Shown: positions 5,214-12,151 of the stretch, one piece after another
Numbering within the stretch: the first letter of the stretch is position 1
Layout: each line of letters begins with the position of its first letter
From: Planctomycetota bacterium
GTDB taxonomy: Bacteria; Planctomycetota; B129-G9
Reading direction: 5' to 3'
Length of the DNA stretch: 12,151 nt
Assembly (NCBI GenBank): GCA_003644325.1
Contig: QNCA01000012.1
Coordinates: 1-12,151, forward strand
Notes under the pieces: model-generated
Database searches by the model: none
What the model was told of the DNA's origin: nothing
What the model saw: only the letters and a program-made list of their open reading frames with translations
Program-made: the position numbers and the translations under genes

Positions 5214-6503
5214 ATGAACATATGCATCGTTGGAACGGGCTACGTGGGTTTGGTTACTGGAACGATTTTCGCCCACAAGGGCCACACCGTTATTTGCATC
5301 GACAAGGAAGAAGACAAGATTCAGATGCTCAAGGAGGGCATAATGCCCATCTACGAGCCGGGACTGGAAGAAATGGTGAAGAGCAACGCAGCCGAGGGCC
5401 GGTTGCGGTTTTCCACGGACATGGCAGAAGGGGTGAAATCCTCCCAGATAATCTTTATTGCCGTCGGCACTCCGCCTAGAGCGGACGGACGCGCCGACCT
5501 CTCCTACATCGAGCAGGTCGCGCGGCAGATAGCGCGGCACATGAACGAATACAAGATAGTCGTGGAGAAGAGCACCGTGCCCGTCCAAACCGGCGAGAAG
5601 GTGCAAATGACAATCGAGAGGAACATCAAGGAGGCCGTGGAATTCGACGTGGTCAGCAACCCGGAGTTTCTCAAGGAAGGCTCGGCGATAGAAGACGCCC
5701 TTAACCCGGACCGCATCGTTGTCGGCACGTCCAGCGAACGGGCGCGCAAGGTCATGGAGGAACTGTACAAGGATTTCAACGCGCCGATTATCACCACCGA
5801 CGTGAAAAGCGCCGAGATAATCAAGCACGCGGCGAACTCGTTCCTGGCGCTCAAGATTTCCTATATCAACGCGGTGGCGAACGTCTGCGAACTGGCCGGG
5901 GCCAACGTGATGGAGGTTGCCAAGGGTATGGGCCTGGACAGGCGTATCGGAAGGCGGTTTCTATACGCCGGCCTGGGCTATGGCGGGTCCTGTTTCCCGA
6001 AGGACATAGACGCCTTCGCGCGCATATCACAGGAGTTGGGCTACGAATTCCCAATGCTGCGCCAAGTCCAACAAATCAACAGGGAACAGCGTACAAAACT
6101 AATTAAGAAGATAGAAGAAGAAATCTGGATACTTAAAGGAAAGACAATCGGCATACTGGGACTGGCGTTCAAGCCCAACACCGACGACATGCGCGAGGCG
6201 CCGGCCATCACCATAATTGAAGAACTGCAAAAGCGAGGCGCGGCAATAAAGGCGTATGACCCGAAGGCGATGAACAACGCCAAGAGTGTGCTCGACAAGG
6301 TCGAGTACTGCCAGGACCCCTATGGGGCGGCGAAGGACGCGGACTGCCTTGTCATCGCGACAGAGTGGAATGAATTCAAGGAGATGGACCTGACAAAGAT
6401 AAAGCAACTGATGAATCACCCGACCATCGTGGACGGGCGCAATATCTTTGACCCCAAGAAAATGATAGAAATGGGGTTCAATTACAGGAGCGTCGGAAGA
6501 TAG
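5214..6503 (+). CDS. ugd: UDP-glucose 6-dehydrogenase
   Basis: This cytoplasmic enzyme oxidises UDP-glucose to UDP-glucuronate in two NAD-dependent steps, supplying sugar acids for LPS, capsule or other polysaccharides. The 429-residue chain is full length for the short bacterial type. It has the N-terminal Rossmann motif GTGYVG (7-12), VGTP (84-87), the substrate-binding NPEFLKEG (149-156) and the catalytic region. Lys204 (EIIKHAANSF), Cys260 (GYGGSCFPKD) and Asp264 coincide in number with the catalytic residues known from the Streptococcus pyogenes enzyme. The C-terminal UDP-binding domain begins near 310 (GLAFKPNTDDMREAP, 316-330) and ends in a typical G-x-NYRSVGR tail. GGGAGG (5204-5209) precedes the ATG. 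It lies 32 bases after the lptD-like gene and 19 before coaD, consistent with one transcript. UDP-mannose or UDP-GlcNAc dehydrogenases are less likely given the motif fit. Confidence 0.95.
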   Translation: MNICIVGTGYVGLVTGTIFAHKGHTVICIDKEEDKIQMLKEGIMPIYEPGLEEMVKSNAAEGRLRFSTDMAEGVKSSQIIFIAVGTPPRADGRADLSYIEQVARQIARHMNEYKIVVEKSTVPVQTGEKVQMTIERNIKEAVEFDVVSNPEFLKEGSAIEDALNPDRIVVGTSSERARKVMEELYKDFNAPIITTDVKSAEIIKHAANSFLALKISYINAVANVCELAGANVMEVAKGMGLDRRIGRRFLYAGLGYGGSCFPKDIDAFARISQELGYEFPMLRQVQQINREQRTKLIKKIEEEIWILKGKTIGILGLAFKPNTDDMREAPAITIIEELQKRGAAIKAYDPKAMNNAKSVLDKVEYCQDPYGAAKDADCLVIATEWNEFKEMDLTKIKQLMNHPTIVDGRNIFDPKKMIEMGFNYRSVGR

Positions 6504-6522
6504 GGCCGGGGCGGAGTCCGGA

Positions 6523-7038
6523 ATGGCGGAAGAACACAAAAAGGTATCGACCGTGGCGGTCTATCCGGGCACATTTGACCCGGTGACCTACGGCCACTTG
6601 AACCTGATTTGCCGCGGAGCGAAGTTGTTCGCGAAACTTATCGTCGGCGTCGCGCGCGGCGGCATGAAGGAGACTTTGTTCACGCTCGAAGAGCGCGTTG
6701 AAATGATACAACACGCAATCAAGGACATTCCCAATGTGAAAGTGGAAAGTTTTGACGGCCTGACCGTGGATTTCGTCAGGCGAAAGGGGGGCAACATCCT
6801 CCTGCGCGGCATACGAACCGTTACCGACTTCGAGTACGAGTACCAGATAGCGCTGAGCAATCGTTCCATGGCAAAGGACATTGAAACGATATTTGTCATC
6901 CCCGGCGAAGAATTTTCCTTTATCTCCTCCAGCATCGTCAAGGACATCGTCAGCGCCGGCGGAGACGGCAGCGCCTTCGTGCCGCAGGAGGTAAACGAAA
7001 AGATGCGAGCGAAACTCGCTCCGCGAAGGAATCGTTAG
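6523..7038 (+). CDS. coaD: Phosphopantetheine adenylyltransferase
   Basis: CoaD transfers AMP from ATP to 4'-phosphopantetheine, the penultimate step of coenzyme A synthesis, in the cytoplasm as a hexamer. The protein has 171 residues, slightly longer than the usual 160 because of a short N-terminal extension (about nine residues) and a basic tail. The nucleotidyltransferase signature is present: YPGTFDPVTYGH (14-25), with the T-x-G-H motif at 22-25. It is followed by RGIRTVTDFEYEYQ (95-108), the phosphopantetheine-contacting region, and by ISSSIVKDI (134-142), the counterpart of the ISST-x-VR motif that binds ATP phosphates. A GGAG (6513-6516) lies six bases before the ATG. It is the last gene of the probable lptD-ugd-coaD unit; a hairpin follows. 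A close linkage of coaD with envelope genes is not functionally meaningful by itself. Confidence 0.95.
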   Translation: MAEEHKKVSTVAVYPGTFDPVTYGHLNLICRGAKLFAKLIVGVARGGMKETLFTLEERVEMIQHAIKDIPNVKVESFDGLTVDFVRRKGGNILLRGIRTVTDFEYEYQIALSNRSMAKDIETIFVIPGEEFSFISSSIVKDIVSAGGDGSAFVPQEVNEKMRAKLAPRRNR

Positions 7039-7055
7039 AACGGAACATACTACTC

Positions 7056-7092
7056 GACGCCCGAGAATTCAGTGGGGGCGTCTTGACTTTTT
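7056..7092 (+). terminator. Weak intrinsic terminator candidate after coaD
   Basis: GACGCCC (7056-7062) pairs perfectly with GGGCGTC (7076-7082) across a 13-base loop. The stem is followed by TTGAC and five T (7088-7092). The large loop and the interrupted T-run make it weak, but it is correctly placed 18 bases after the coaD stop. Confidence 0.4.
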
Positions 7093-7151
7093 GGCATGAG
7101 AATTTCACGAGAGGCGGATAGTTTCGCCAGCGGCAATAACAGGGTTGAAAA

Positions 7152-7535
7152 ATGAATCACAAAACGATATCGACAGACAAAGCCCCCGCGGCGGTGGGGC
7201 CTTACTCACAGGCGATTCTGGTTGACGGATGGCTTTACCTGTCCGGCCAACTGGGCATCAACCCCGAGAGCGGGGAGTTCGTAGAGGGCGGCACACCGGC
7301 TGAAACGGAGCAGATATTCCGAAACCTGAAGGCCGTGCTCGAAGCCGCCGGCGGCAGCCTGCAATCCATCGTGGCTACAAGAGTGTACCTGGCGGACATG
7401 GCCGACTTCGCCGCGGTGAACGAAGTGTACAAGGAAAACTTCAAGGACGCGCCCCCCGCGCGCGAATGCGTGCAGGTCGCCGCGCTCCCGAAGGGCGGGC
7501 GCGTTGAAATCAGCGCCGTCGCGAGAATATCGTAA
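7152..7535 (+). CDS. ridA: RidA-family reactive enamine/imine deaminase
   Basis: RidA proteins hydrolyse the reactive enamine/imine intermediates released by PLP-dependent dehydratases such as threonine deaminase, protecting PLP enzymes from damage. They act as cytoplasmic trimers. This 127-residue protein has the standard length and layout: GPYSQAI near the N-terminus (16-22, with Tyr18), SGQLG (31-35), TRVYLADMADFAAVNEVY (77-93), and the C-terminal signature PPARECVQVAALPKGGRVEI (101-120). Arg104, which binds the substrate carboxylate, and Glu119 are both present, so the archetypal RidA subgroup is the best fit. The start ATG has a modest AGGG (7141-7144) seven bases upstream. The gene lies between the coaD hairpin and the M16 peptidase gene, with 37 bases to the latter, so the two may be co-transcribed. 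I found no convincing promoter directly in front. Confidence 0.93.
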   Translation: MNHKTISTDKAPAAVGPYSQAILVDGWLYLSGQLGINPESGEFVEGGTPAETEQIFRNLKAVLEAAGGSLQSIVATRVYLADMADFAAVNEVYKENFKDAPPARECVQVAALPKGGRVEISAVARIS

Positions 7536-7572
7536 TCCTTAATCGTTACTTTTTGCTCATCGGATCTAAAAA

Positions 7573-10248
7573 ATGAAAACAAGAATAATAATAATGTTGC
7601 TTGTGATCGCGACGGCGGCTTCACTCGCATCCTGCAAGGCCGGCGACCCCGCCGTCATCAACGTCAAACCTGTCGGCGAATATGCGGATGAAAGCAGGGG
7701 CCTTTACCTGCGTACCCTGGAGAACGGCCTGCGGGTAGTGGTGAAGGAAAACCACGTGGCGCCGGTCGTACACGTCTACCTGGTTGTAAAGACCGGCTCG
7801 ATGCACGAAGAGGAATACCTTGGCTACGGAATGTCGCACATCATCGAGCACGTCATGTCCGGCGGCACAACCATCCATCGCACCGAGGAAGAAACTAAAA
7901 AGTTGCTCCAATCCATCGGCGCCGCCAGCAACGCCTATACGACGTCTTACTGCACGGCCTATCACATGACCACCACGGCGCGTTACCTAGACCAGGCGCT
8001 CGATGTTATCTCCGACTACATGGGGTATTGTACTTTTGATAAAAAGGAACTGGAGCGGGAATTCGGCGTAATACTGAAGGAAATCGCAAAGGACGAAGAG
8101 GAACCGAACAGGATAATGTGGAAACTCTTCCTCGATACGGCCTACGACGTTCACCCCATCCGCTATCCCACTATCGGCTATCGCGAAAAGTTCCTGCGGC
8201 TGAACCGTGAAGACATTATAAAGTATTACAATCGCCGATACGTCCCGCGCAACATGGTCCTCGCGATAGGCGGCGACGTCGATGCGAAAAAAGCGCTTGA
8301 GAAGGCGGCCAAGTTCTTTGGACGCCTCGAAGACAGGCCGCTCAAGAAAGTCGTACTGGCCGGGGAGCCGAAGAAAATCGGCAAGAGATACGCCGAAGGC
8401 GAAGCGGCCATCAAGATGGCCATGCTCAGGATGGGGTTTCGCACGACCGACCTGTTCCATCCGGATATGGTAAAGACCGATATACTCTCGGCTATTCTCG
8501 GCGCCGGCAAGAGCAGCCGTTTGTATCGACGCCTGGTGGAGGAAAAACAGTTGGTCGAGAACATCGGGTCCGGCAACTGGACACCCGAATACGTTCACGG
8601 CCATCTGACCGTCTATGCCACGCTGAAGGTTGAGAACCTGGACGCGGCCCAAAAAGAAGTCATGGATGTTATAGAAGACCTGAAAAAGAACCTTGTAAAG
8701 CAGGAAGAACTGGACCGCGTGCGGACATACCTCCGGGCCATGCGCCTGATGTACCGCCAGACCGCCGAGAAAGAGGTGCAGAGCATCGCCGGCGACGTTC
8801 GTTCAACCGGCGACCCGTTGTTTGACAGCAAGTACTTGAAGGCCATGGACGGTGTCACGCCGGAAATGGTCCGCGATATGGCCCGTAAATACCTGAACGA
8901 AGACAACCTGACAACCGTAGTGCTCAAACCGAAGACCGTGACCGGCCCGAAGAATGAACTGCCGCCGCTTGATGTAAAAAAGAAGGAAAGCGGCATAATC
9001 AAATATACGCTGAAGAACGGCCTGACCGTCCTGCTCAAGCGCAACCCGGAACTGCCGCTGGTATCCATGCAGACATACAGCCGCGGCGGCGTGCTGTTCG
9101 ACGGCGACAAGCCCGGCCTGAGCAACTTCATGGCGAACATGCTCATGCGCGGCACCTCCGGTAAAAATGCTGAAGAGATTACAAACACGCTGGAATCGAT
9201 GGGCGGAGAGATGAAACCTGTTTCCGGCAATAATACATTCGGCATGGAAATGACCGTCCTGCGCAAGGACCTTGAACCGGGGCTGGACCTTTTCGCCGAC
9301 GTTCTGTTGCGGCCCGCCTTCGATAAAAAAGAGGTGGAGCGAGTCCGGAAAAATATTCTGTTCGAAATTGACAACTTGTCCAATAACTGGATAGAGGAAA
9401 TTCGTTATAATTTCCGCAAAACCAGGTTCGGCGGTCATCCTTATGCAAATCACCGGCTTGGAAATAAGGAAAGCGTGGGGAAAATATCGTCGAAGGACCT
9501 GAAAGATTTCCATGAAAAGTACTTCGTGGGAAGCAACACGGTCCTTGCGATATTCGGCGACATTGATATCGAAGAGACGAAGGCCCTGGTAGCGCAGAAA
9601 TTCGGTGCAATGTCCGAAGGCGCTGTCAACCACAAGGCCATAGCCCCTCCGCCGCCTATCGGAAAGGGCGCGAAGGGTGTCGAGTCTCCGGTGGTAATTC
9701 CCGTGAAGCGTAAATCGATAAGCGTAATCCTGGCGACGAACGGCCTGCCGATAGGAGACGAATCCGGGCCGGATATGACCGTTCTGAAATTGATGTTCGA
9801 CAGCAGGCTGCACGAGGCCTTGCGCGGCCGCAATGATTACGTGTATCTCGTCTGGGCATACAACTCGCCCGGGTTTAATACCGGCACGTTCCAGATACTT
9901 GCCCAGACGACGCCCGACAAGTATGACGCCGTGATACGCGAAATTCGCTCGGAAATTGAAAAGATGAAAAAAGGCGAATTTACGGACGAGGAACTGGAGA
10001 ACGCGAAACGCCGTGCGGTATCCTACGTTGAACTAGGCTCACAGACAAACGCCGACCAGGCCGGTATCGCCGCGCTCAACGAGTTGTACGGTATCGGCTT
10101 CGACTATATGGCCGAGTATCCCACGAGGCTGGCAAAGGTGTCGCGCGAAGACATCATGAAGTTGATTAACCGATGCTTCGGCGAGTGGATGATAGTTGAA
10201 ACCCGCCCCGCGGAAAAGGCCGGAGAAACAGGCCCGGCGGCGGAGTAA
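7573..10248 (+). CDS. M16-family zinc metallopeptidase, lipoprotein, double-module
   Basis: This 891-residue protein is a single-chain M16 (pitrilysin/insulinase-type) peptidase anchored as a lipoprotein. The signal MKTRIIIMLL... ends in lipobox LASC with Cys21. The first module (about 45-250) has the inverted zinc motif HIIEH (His89, Glu92, His93). Glu170 (VILKEI) is placed 77 residues after His93, matching the third zinc ligand of pitrilysin. A non-catalytic M16 domain follows (about 250-460, with SRLYRRLVEE). A second pair of modules starts near 478 (YTLKNGLTVLL); there the zinc motif is replaced by LSNFMANML (about 516-524), so this half is structural, as in many bacterial M16 proteins. 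Members degrade peptides or process exported proteins. The periplasmic location and substrate here are inferred from the lipobox. The ATG has an A-rich leader and no clear Shine-Dalgarno site. The gene follows ridA; a hairpin spans its stop codon. Confidence 0.93.
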   Translation: MKTRIIIMLLVIATAASLASCKAGDPAVINVKPVGEYADESRGLYLRTLENGLRVVVKENHVAPVVHVYLVVKTGSMHEEEYLGYGMSHIIEHVMSGGTTIHRTEEETKKLLQSIGAASNAYTTSYCTAYHMTTTARYLDQALDVISDYMGYCTFDKKELEREFGVILKEIAKDEEEPNRIMWKLFLDTAYDVHPIRYPTIGYREKFLRLNREDIIKYYNRRYVPRNMVLAIGGDVDAKKALEKAAKFFGRLEDRPLKKVVLAGEPKKIGKRYAEGEAAIKMAMLRMGFRTTDLFHPDMVKTDILSAILGAGKSSRLYRRLVEEKQLVENIGSGNWTPEYVHGHLTVYATLKVENLDAAQKEVMDVIEDLKKNLVKQEELDRVRTYLRAMRLMYRQTAEKEVQSIAGDVRSTGDPLFDSKYLKAMDGVTPEMVRDMARKYLNEDNLTTVVLKPKTVTGPKNELPPLDVKKKESGIIKYTLKNGLTVLLKRNPELPLVSMQTYSRGGVLFDGDKPGLSNFMANMLMRGTSGKNAEEITNTLESMGGEMKPVSGNNTFGMEMTVLRKDLEPGLDLFADVLLRPAFDKKEVERVRKNILFEIDNLSNNWIEEIRYNFRKTRFGGHPYANHRLGNKESVGKISSKDLKDFHEKYFVGSNTVLAIFGDIDIEETKALVAQKFGAMSEGAVNHKAIAPPPPIGKGAKGVESPVVIPVKRKSISVILATNGLPIGDESGPDMTVLKLMFDSRLHEALRGRNDYVYLVWAYNSPGFNTGTFQILAQTTPDKYDAVIREIRSEIEKMKKGEFTDEELENAKRRAVSYVELGSQTNADQAGIAALNELYGIGFDYMAEYPTRLAKVSREDIMKLINRCFGEWMIVETRPAEKAGETGPAAE

Positions 10249-10266
10249 GGAAGGCGGCCGCCGCCG
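10235..10266. repeat. Hairpin spanning the stop codon of the M16 gene
   Basis: CGGCGGCGG (10235-10243) is perfectly complementary to CCGCCGCCG (10258-10266), with a 14-base loop containing the TAA at 10246-10248. No T-run follows. It could slow 3' decay or separate expression of the M16 gene from the small genes downstream, or it may simply reflect GC-rich codons. Confidence 0.35.
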
Positions 10267-10287
10267 CAATTGAAGGGCAACGTTCCC

Positions 10288-10800
10288 ATGAGCAGGAAGA
10301 GCAGACGACGACGGAAGGCCGCGAAAAACGCCGCAAGGGCGGAGGCGCCGCCAGGAAGGCTGACCTGGCGGGTGCATCCGTTCGCGGAGAACGGGACCAA
10401 GAGCGCCGTCGCCATCGCTGCCGTGCTGGGTATGGGCGGGCTGGCGTTGTGGGTATCGTGGGACCTGGGCGCGCATACGGCCGCGATGTTCGGAGCGGGC
10501 GCGGCGGTCATTATGTTTCTGGCCATGCATAAGTTCTTTCTGCCTACAACGTACGTCCTGTCAAAAGACTTGATAGAAATAAGGCGGGTTTTTCACTCCC
10601 TGGAGGCGGACTGGGAGAGATTCCGCTCGTTCAACTACGATGATGCGGGCGCGCTGTTGTCGCCTTACGAAGTGCCGACACGGAGGGCGGTTTTCCGCTC
10701 CCTGTTCCTCATGTTTGACAACGGCCGCAAAGAAGAGATACTCGCCTACCTGCGCCGGAGACTGCGCGATGTTAAATCTGAATCAGCCGCTGCTGAGTGA
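10288..10800 (+). CDS. Uncharacterised two-helix membrane protein, 170 residues
   Basis: I do not recognise a named family with certainty. The chain begins with a very basic, low-complexity cytoplasmic segment (RKSRRRRKAAKNAARA, 3-18). It then has two closely spaced hydrophobic helices (about 38-59 and 62-80), so both termini probably face the cytoplasm. A soluble region of about 90 residues follows with beta-strand alternation, a conserved-looking YEVPTRR turn (127-133) and a terminal amphipathic helix (EEILAYLRRRL). This layout resembles small bacterial membrane proteins with a PH-like domain after two helices, which is only a suggestion. The ATG at 10288 has AAGGG ten bases upstream; a TTG at 10270 would add six residues. 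Its 3' end overlaps the next gene by 32 bases, so the two are almost certainly translated together. Confidence 0.75.
   Translation: MSRKSRRRRKAAKNAARAEAPPGRLTWRVHPFAENGTKSAVAIAAVLGMGGLALWVSWDLGAHTAAMFGAGAAVIMFLAMHKFFLPTTYVLSKDLIEIRRVFHSLEADWERFRSFNYDDAGALLSPYEVPTRRAVFRSLFLMFDNGRKEEILAYLRRRLRDVKSESAAAE
10757..10760 (+). promoter_or_regulatory. Ribosome site inside the upstream gene, fixing the start at 10769
   Basis: GGAG (10757-10760) lies eight bases before the ATG at 10769, inside the coding region of the membrane-protein gene. The longer open frame from 10640 would overlap that gene by 160 bases and encodes an Arg/Cys-rich shadow segment, so the internal ATG is preferred. Confidence 0.6.
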
Positions 10801-11179
10801 AAAGATACTGGGGCAGAAATTGACCCCGCGCCAGAGGGGTATAATTGACCGGGTGGCCGACTGGACGGTGCGCAGGGGCATGACGACTCCGGCGATCCTG
10901 TGCCTGGAGAGCGTGAAACCGCTCAGTTATGTCGGCAGCCAGGTCGTGGTCTTCTTTGCGCCGGCGTTGGAGGTCCTGTTCGATCCCGTCTCGATAAGCG
11001 CCTTCGTCAGTTTGATGGAGGACCGGAACAACGTGGAGTTGCTGCTTCGGGAGATTGAGAGCCGGGACGCCGAACAGCAGAAGAAGGAAAAGGAACTCAA
11101 GGCTCAACGGCGCGCCATGAAGCGGCAGCGCAAACTGATGCGAAAGATGAAAAAGGCCGCCAAAAAGGGCGGGGCCTGA
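10769..11179 (+). CDS. Uncharacterised small protein with lysine/arginine-rich helical tail, 136 residues
   Basis: I cannot name a function. Two parts are visible. Residues 1-95 form a compact mixed region: a predicted helix (RQRGIIDRVADWTVRRG, 21-37), then MTTPAILCLESVKPLSYVGSQ (38-58), a hydrophobic strand VVVFFAPAL and an acidic helix LMEDRNNVELLLREIE. The hydrophobic pieces are too short and broken to be confident membrane spans, but peripheral membrane contact is plausible. Residues 97-133 are an extremely charged Lys/Arg/Glu/Gln stretch that would form a long basic helix, possibly binding nucleic acid or acidic lipids. It overlaps the membrane-protein gene by 32 bases and ends 84 bases before mutL. 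Translational coupling suggests the two small proteins act together. The spacer 11180-11263 shows no promoter or terminator that I can defend. Confidence 0.75.
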   Translation: MLNLNQPLLSEKILGQKLTPRQRGIIDRVADWTVRRGMTTPAILCLESVKPLSYVGSQVVVFFAPALEVLFDPVSISAFVSLMEDRNNVELLLREIESRDAEQQKKEKELKAQRRAMKRQRKLMRKMKKAAKKGGA

Positions 11180-11263
11180 TACGTCGATCCCGAGCGTACG
11201 AACCCCATCTCTAATCTTAACAGTGTAACAGAGCGGCGAGAAAACAAACAAACGGAGCGGCAA

Positions 11264-12151
11264 ATGTCGGAAACCAGGCGGGAAATACGCACCATACTTG
11301 CGACGGACTGCGGCAGCACGACCACGAAGGCCATTCTGATAGAGAAAAAGGGCGATGAGTATCGCCTGATAGTTCGCGGTGAGGCGCCGACCACCGTCGA
11401 GGCGCCGTTCGAGGACGTGACCAAGGGCGTGCTTAACGCCATAGAAGAGGTGGAAGACCTGACGGGGAAAAAGTTCATCGAGGACAACCGTATCATCACC
11501 CCCCGTCGTGACGAGAAGACCGGCGCCGACGTGTACGTATCCACCAGCAGCGCCGGGGGCGGCCTGCAAATGATGGTGGGCGGGCTGGTGCTGAGCATGA
11601 CCGCGGAGAGCGCCAAGCGCGCCGCGCTCGGGGCGGGGGCCATCGTGATGGACGCCGTCGCCACGAACGACGGCAGGCTGCCGCACGAGAAGATCGAACG
11701 CATACGCCAGTTGCGGCCCGACATGATTCTGCTGGCGGGGGCCGTTGACAACGGCACCGAGCAGAGCAAGTCAAAGGTCGTGGAACTGGCCGAACTCATC
11801 AGAGCGGCAAACCCCAAGGCCCGCCTGGGCATGCAGTACCAACTCCCTGTCGTCTACGCCGGCACGAAAGACGCCCGCGAGGATGTCAGGGAGGTCCTGG
11901 GCGGCAAGACCGCCCTGCGCATTGTCGAAAACATCCGCCCCGTACTGGAGCGGGAAAATCTGCTGCCTGCGCGAAATGAAATCCACGAACTCTTCATGGA
12001 ACACGTGATGGCCAACGCGCCGGGCTACAAGAAACTCATGTCCTGGACCGACGCGCCCATAATGCCCACGCCCGGGGCGGTGGGCGCTATAATGCAGGAA
12101 ATCGCAAGGCTCGAAGGCATAAACCTGGTGGGAGTGGACATCGGCGGCGCG
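11264..12151 (+). CDS. MutL-type protein (glutamate mutase L family), 5' part, runs off the window
   Basis: The first 296 residues are in frame to the last base of the window, with no stop. The family belongs to the ASKHA (actin/hexokinase/Hsp70-like) ATPases. It was first noted beside coenzyme B12-dependent glutamate mutase genes in clostridia, where a chaperone or reactivating role was proposed but is poorly proven. Motifs seen are the phosphate-1 loop ATDCGSTTTKA (13-23), STSSAGGGLQMMV (93-105), SMTAESAKRAALGAGAIVMD (111-130), RPDMILLAGAVDNGTEQ (151-167), ELFMEHVMANAPGYKKLMSW (242-261), IMPTPGAVGAIM (266-277) and the beginning of the phosphate-2 loop, VGVDIGGA (289-296). Roughly half of the usual length of about 600 residues is missing at the right edge. 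GGAG (11254-11257) lies six bases before the ATG. It should not be confused with the DNA mismatch-repair MutL, which has a GHKL ATPase fold. No mutase subunit gene is visible in the window. Confidence 0.9.
   Translation, partial: MSETRREIRTILATDCGSTTTKAILIEKKGDEYRLIVRGEAPTTVEAPFEDVTKGVLNAIEEVEDLTGKKFIEDNRIITPRRDEKTGADVYVSTSSAGGGLQMMVGGLVLSMTAESAKRAALGAGAIVMDAVATNDGRLPHEKIERIRQLRPDMILLAGAVDNGTEQSKSKVVELAELIRAANPKARLGMQYQLPVVYAGTKDAREDVREVLGGKTALRIVENIRPVLERENLLPARNEIHELFMEHVMANAPGYKKLMSWTDAPIMPTPGAVGAIMQEIARLEGINLVGVDIGGA

Noticed and set aside
5007..5828. Minus-strand frame of 273 codons across the lptD-like end and the ugd start
   Set aside because: It is antisense to two genes with strong family motifs and is His/Arg/Val-rich in the pattern of an antisense shadow.
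7092..7107. Sigma-54-like promoter TGGCATGAGAATTTCA before ridA
   Set aside because: The -24 GG is present but the -12 GC is replaced by TC, and that dinucleotide is nearly invariant. No sigma-54 activator site is seen.
8803..9813. Minus-strand frame of 336 codons opposite the M16 gene
   Set aside because: The plus strand encodes an unmistakable M16 protein here; the antisense product shows no domain and no start signals.
10772..11686. Minus-strand frame of 304 codons opposite the small gene and mutL
   Set aside because: It is open only because of GC-rich codon phase. The plus-strand mutL motifs and ribosome sites decide the strand.

Overview
The window reads as chromosomal DNA of a diderm (Gram-negative type) bacterium. 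It encodes an LptD-like outer-membrane LPS transporter, two lipoproteins with clear lipoboxes and a TolB-like propeller. Coding density is high and most third codon positions are G or C. Shine-Dalgarno sites precede many starts, and two promoters close to the sigma-70 consensus are visible. The MutL-type protein at the right edge and the uncharacterised genes would fit a metagenome-type lineage such as Planctomycetota or a neighbouring candidate phylum. That placement is only an impression; no rRNA or other phylogenetic marker is present.

Layout. Positions 1-258 hold no credible gene but contain a cluster of short palindromes and a repeated 15-mer. A TolB-like propeller lipoprotein lies on the minus strand (259-1323). 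A divergent, hairpin-rich spacer leads to a near-consensus promoter that carries two dyads. This promoter drives an unrecognised 212-residue protein (1621-2259). After a second spacer with a consensus promoter (2420-2447) comes an LptD-like gene, which is interrupted in frame by a TAG at 3373-3375. Both halves are otherwise intact and share one reading frame. It is followed closely by UDP-glucose 6-dehydrogenase (5214-6503) and phosphopantetheine adenylyltransferase (6523-7038), a probable operon that ends at a weak hairpin terminator. Next are a RidA-family protein (7152-7535) and a large M16 zinc-metallopeptidase lipoprotein (7573-10248). Two small coupled genes without recognised function follow: a two-helix membrane protein and a protein with a charged tail. 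The window ends inside a MutL-type (glutamate mutase L family) ASKHA protein that starts at 11264.

How the genes fit together. The lptD-ugd segment suggests envelope work: LPS delivery to the cell surface and UDP-glucuronate for polysaccharides. coaD (coenzyme A synthesis) and ridA (reactive imine removal) are general metabolism. The M16 and propeller lipoproteins probably act in the periplasm or at a membrane surface. The small gene pair before mutL may form a unit with it.

Most of the window is ordinary housekeeping. The points that deserve a second look are the in-frame amber codon in the lptD-like gene, the operator-like dyads in the promoter before position 1621, the palindrome cluster at the left end, and the uncharacterised gene pair upstream of mutL.
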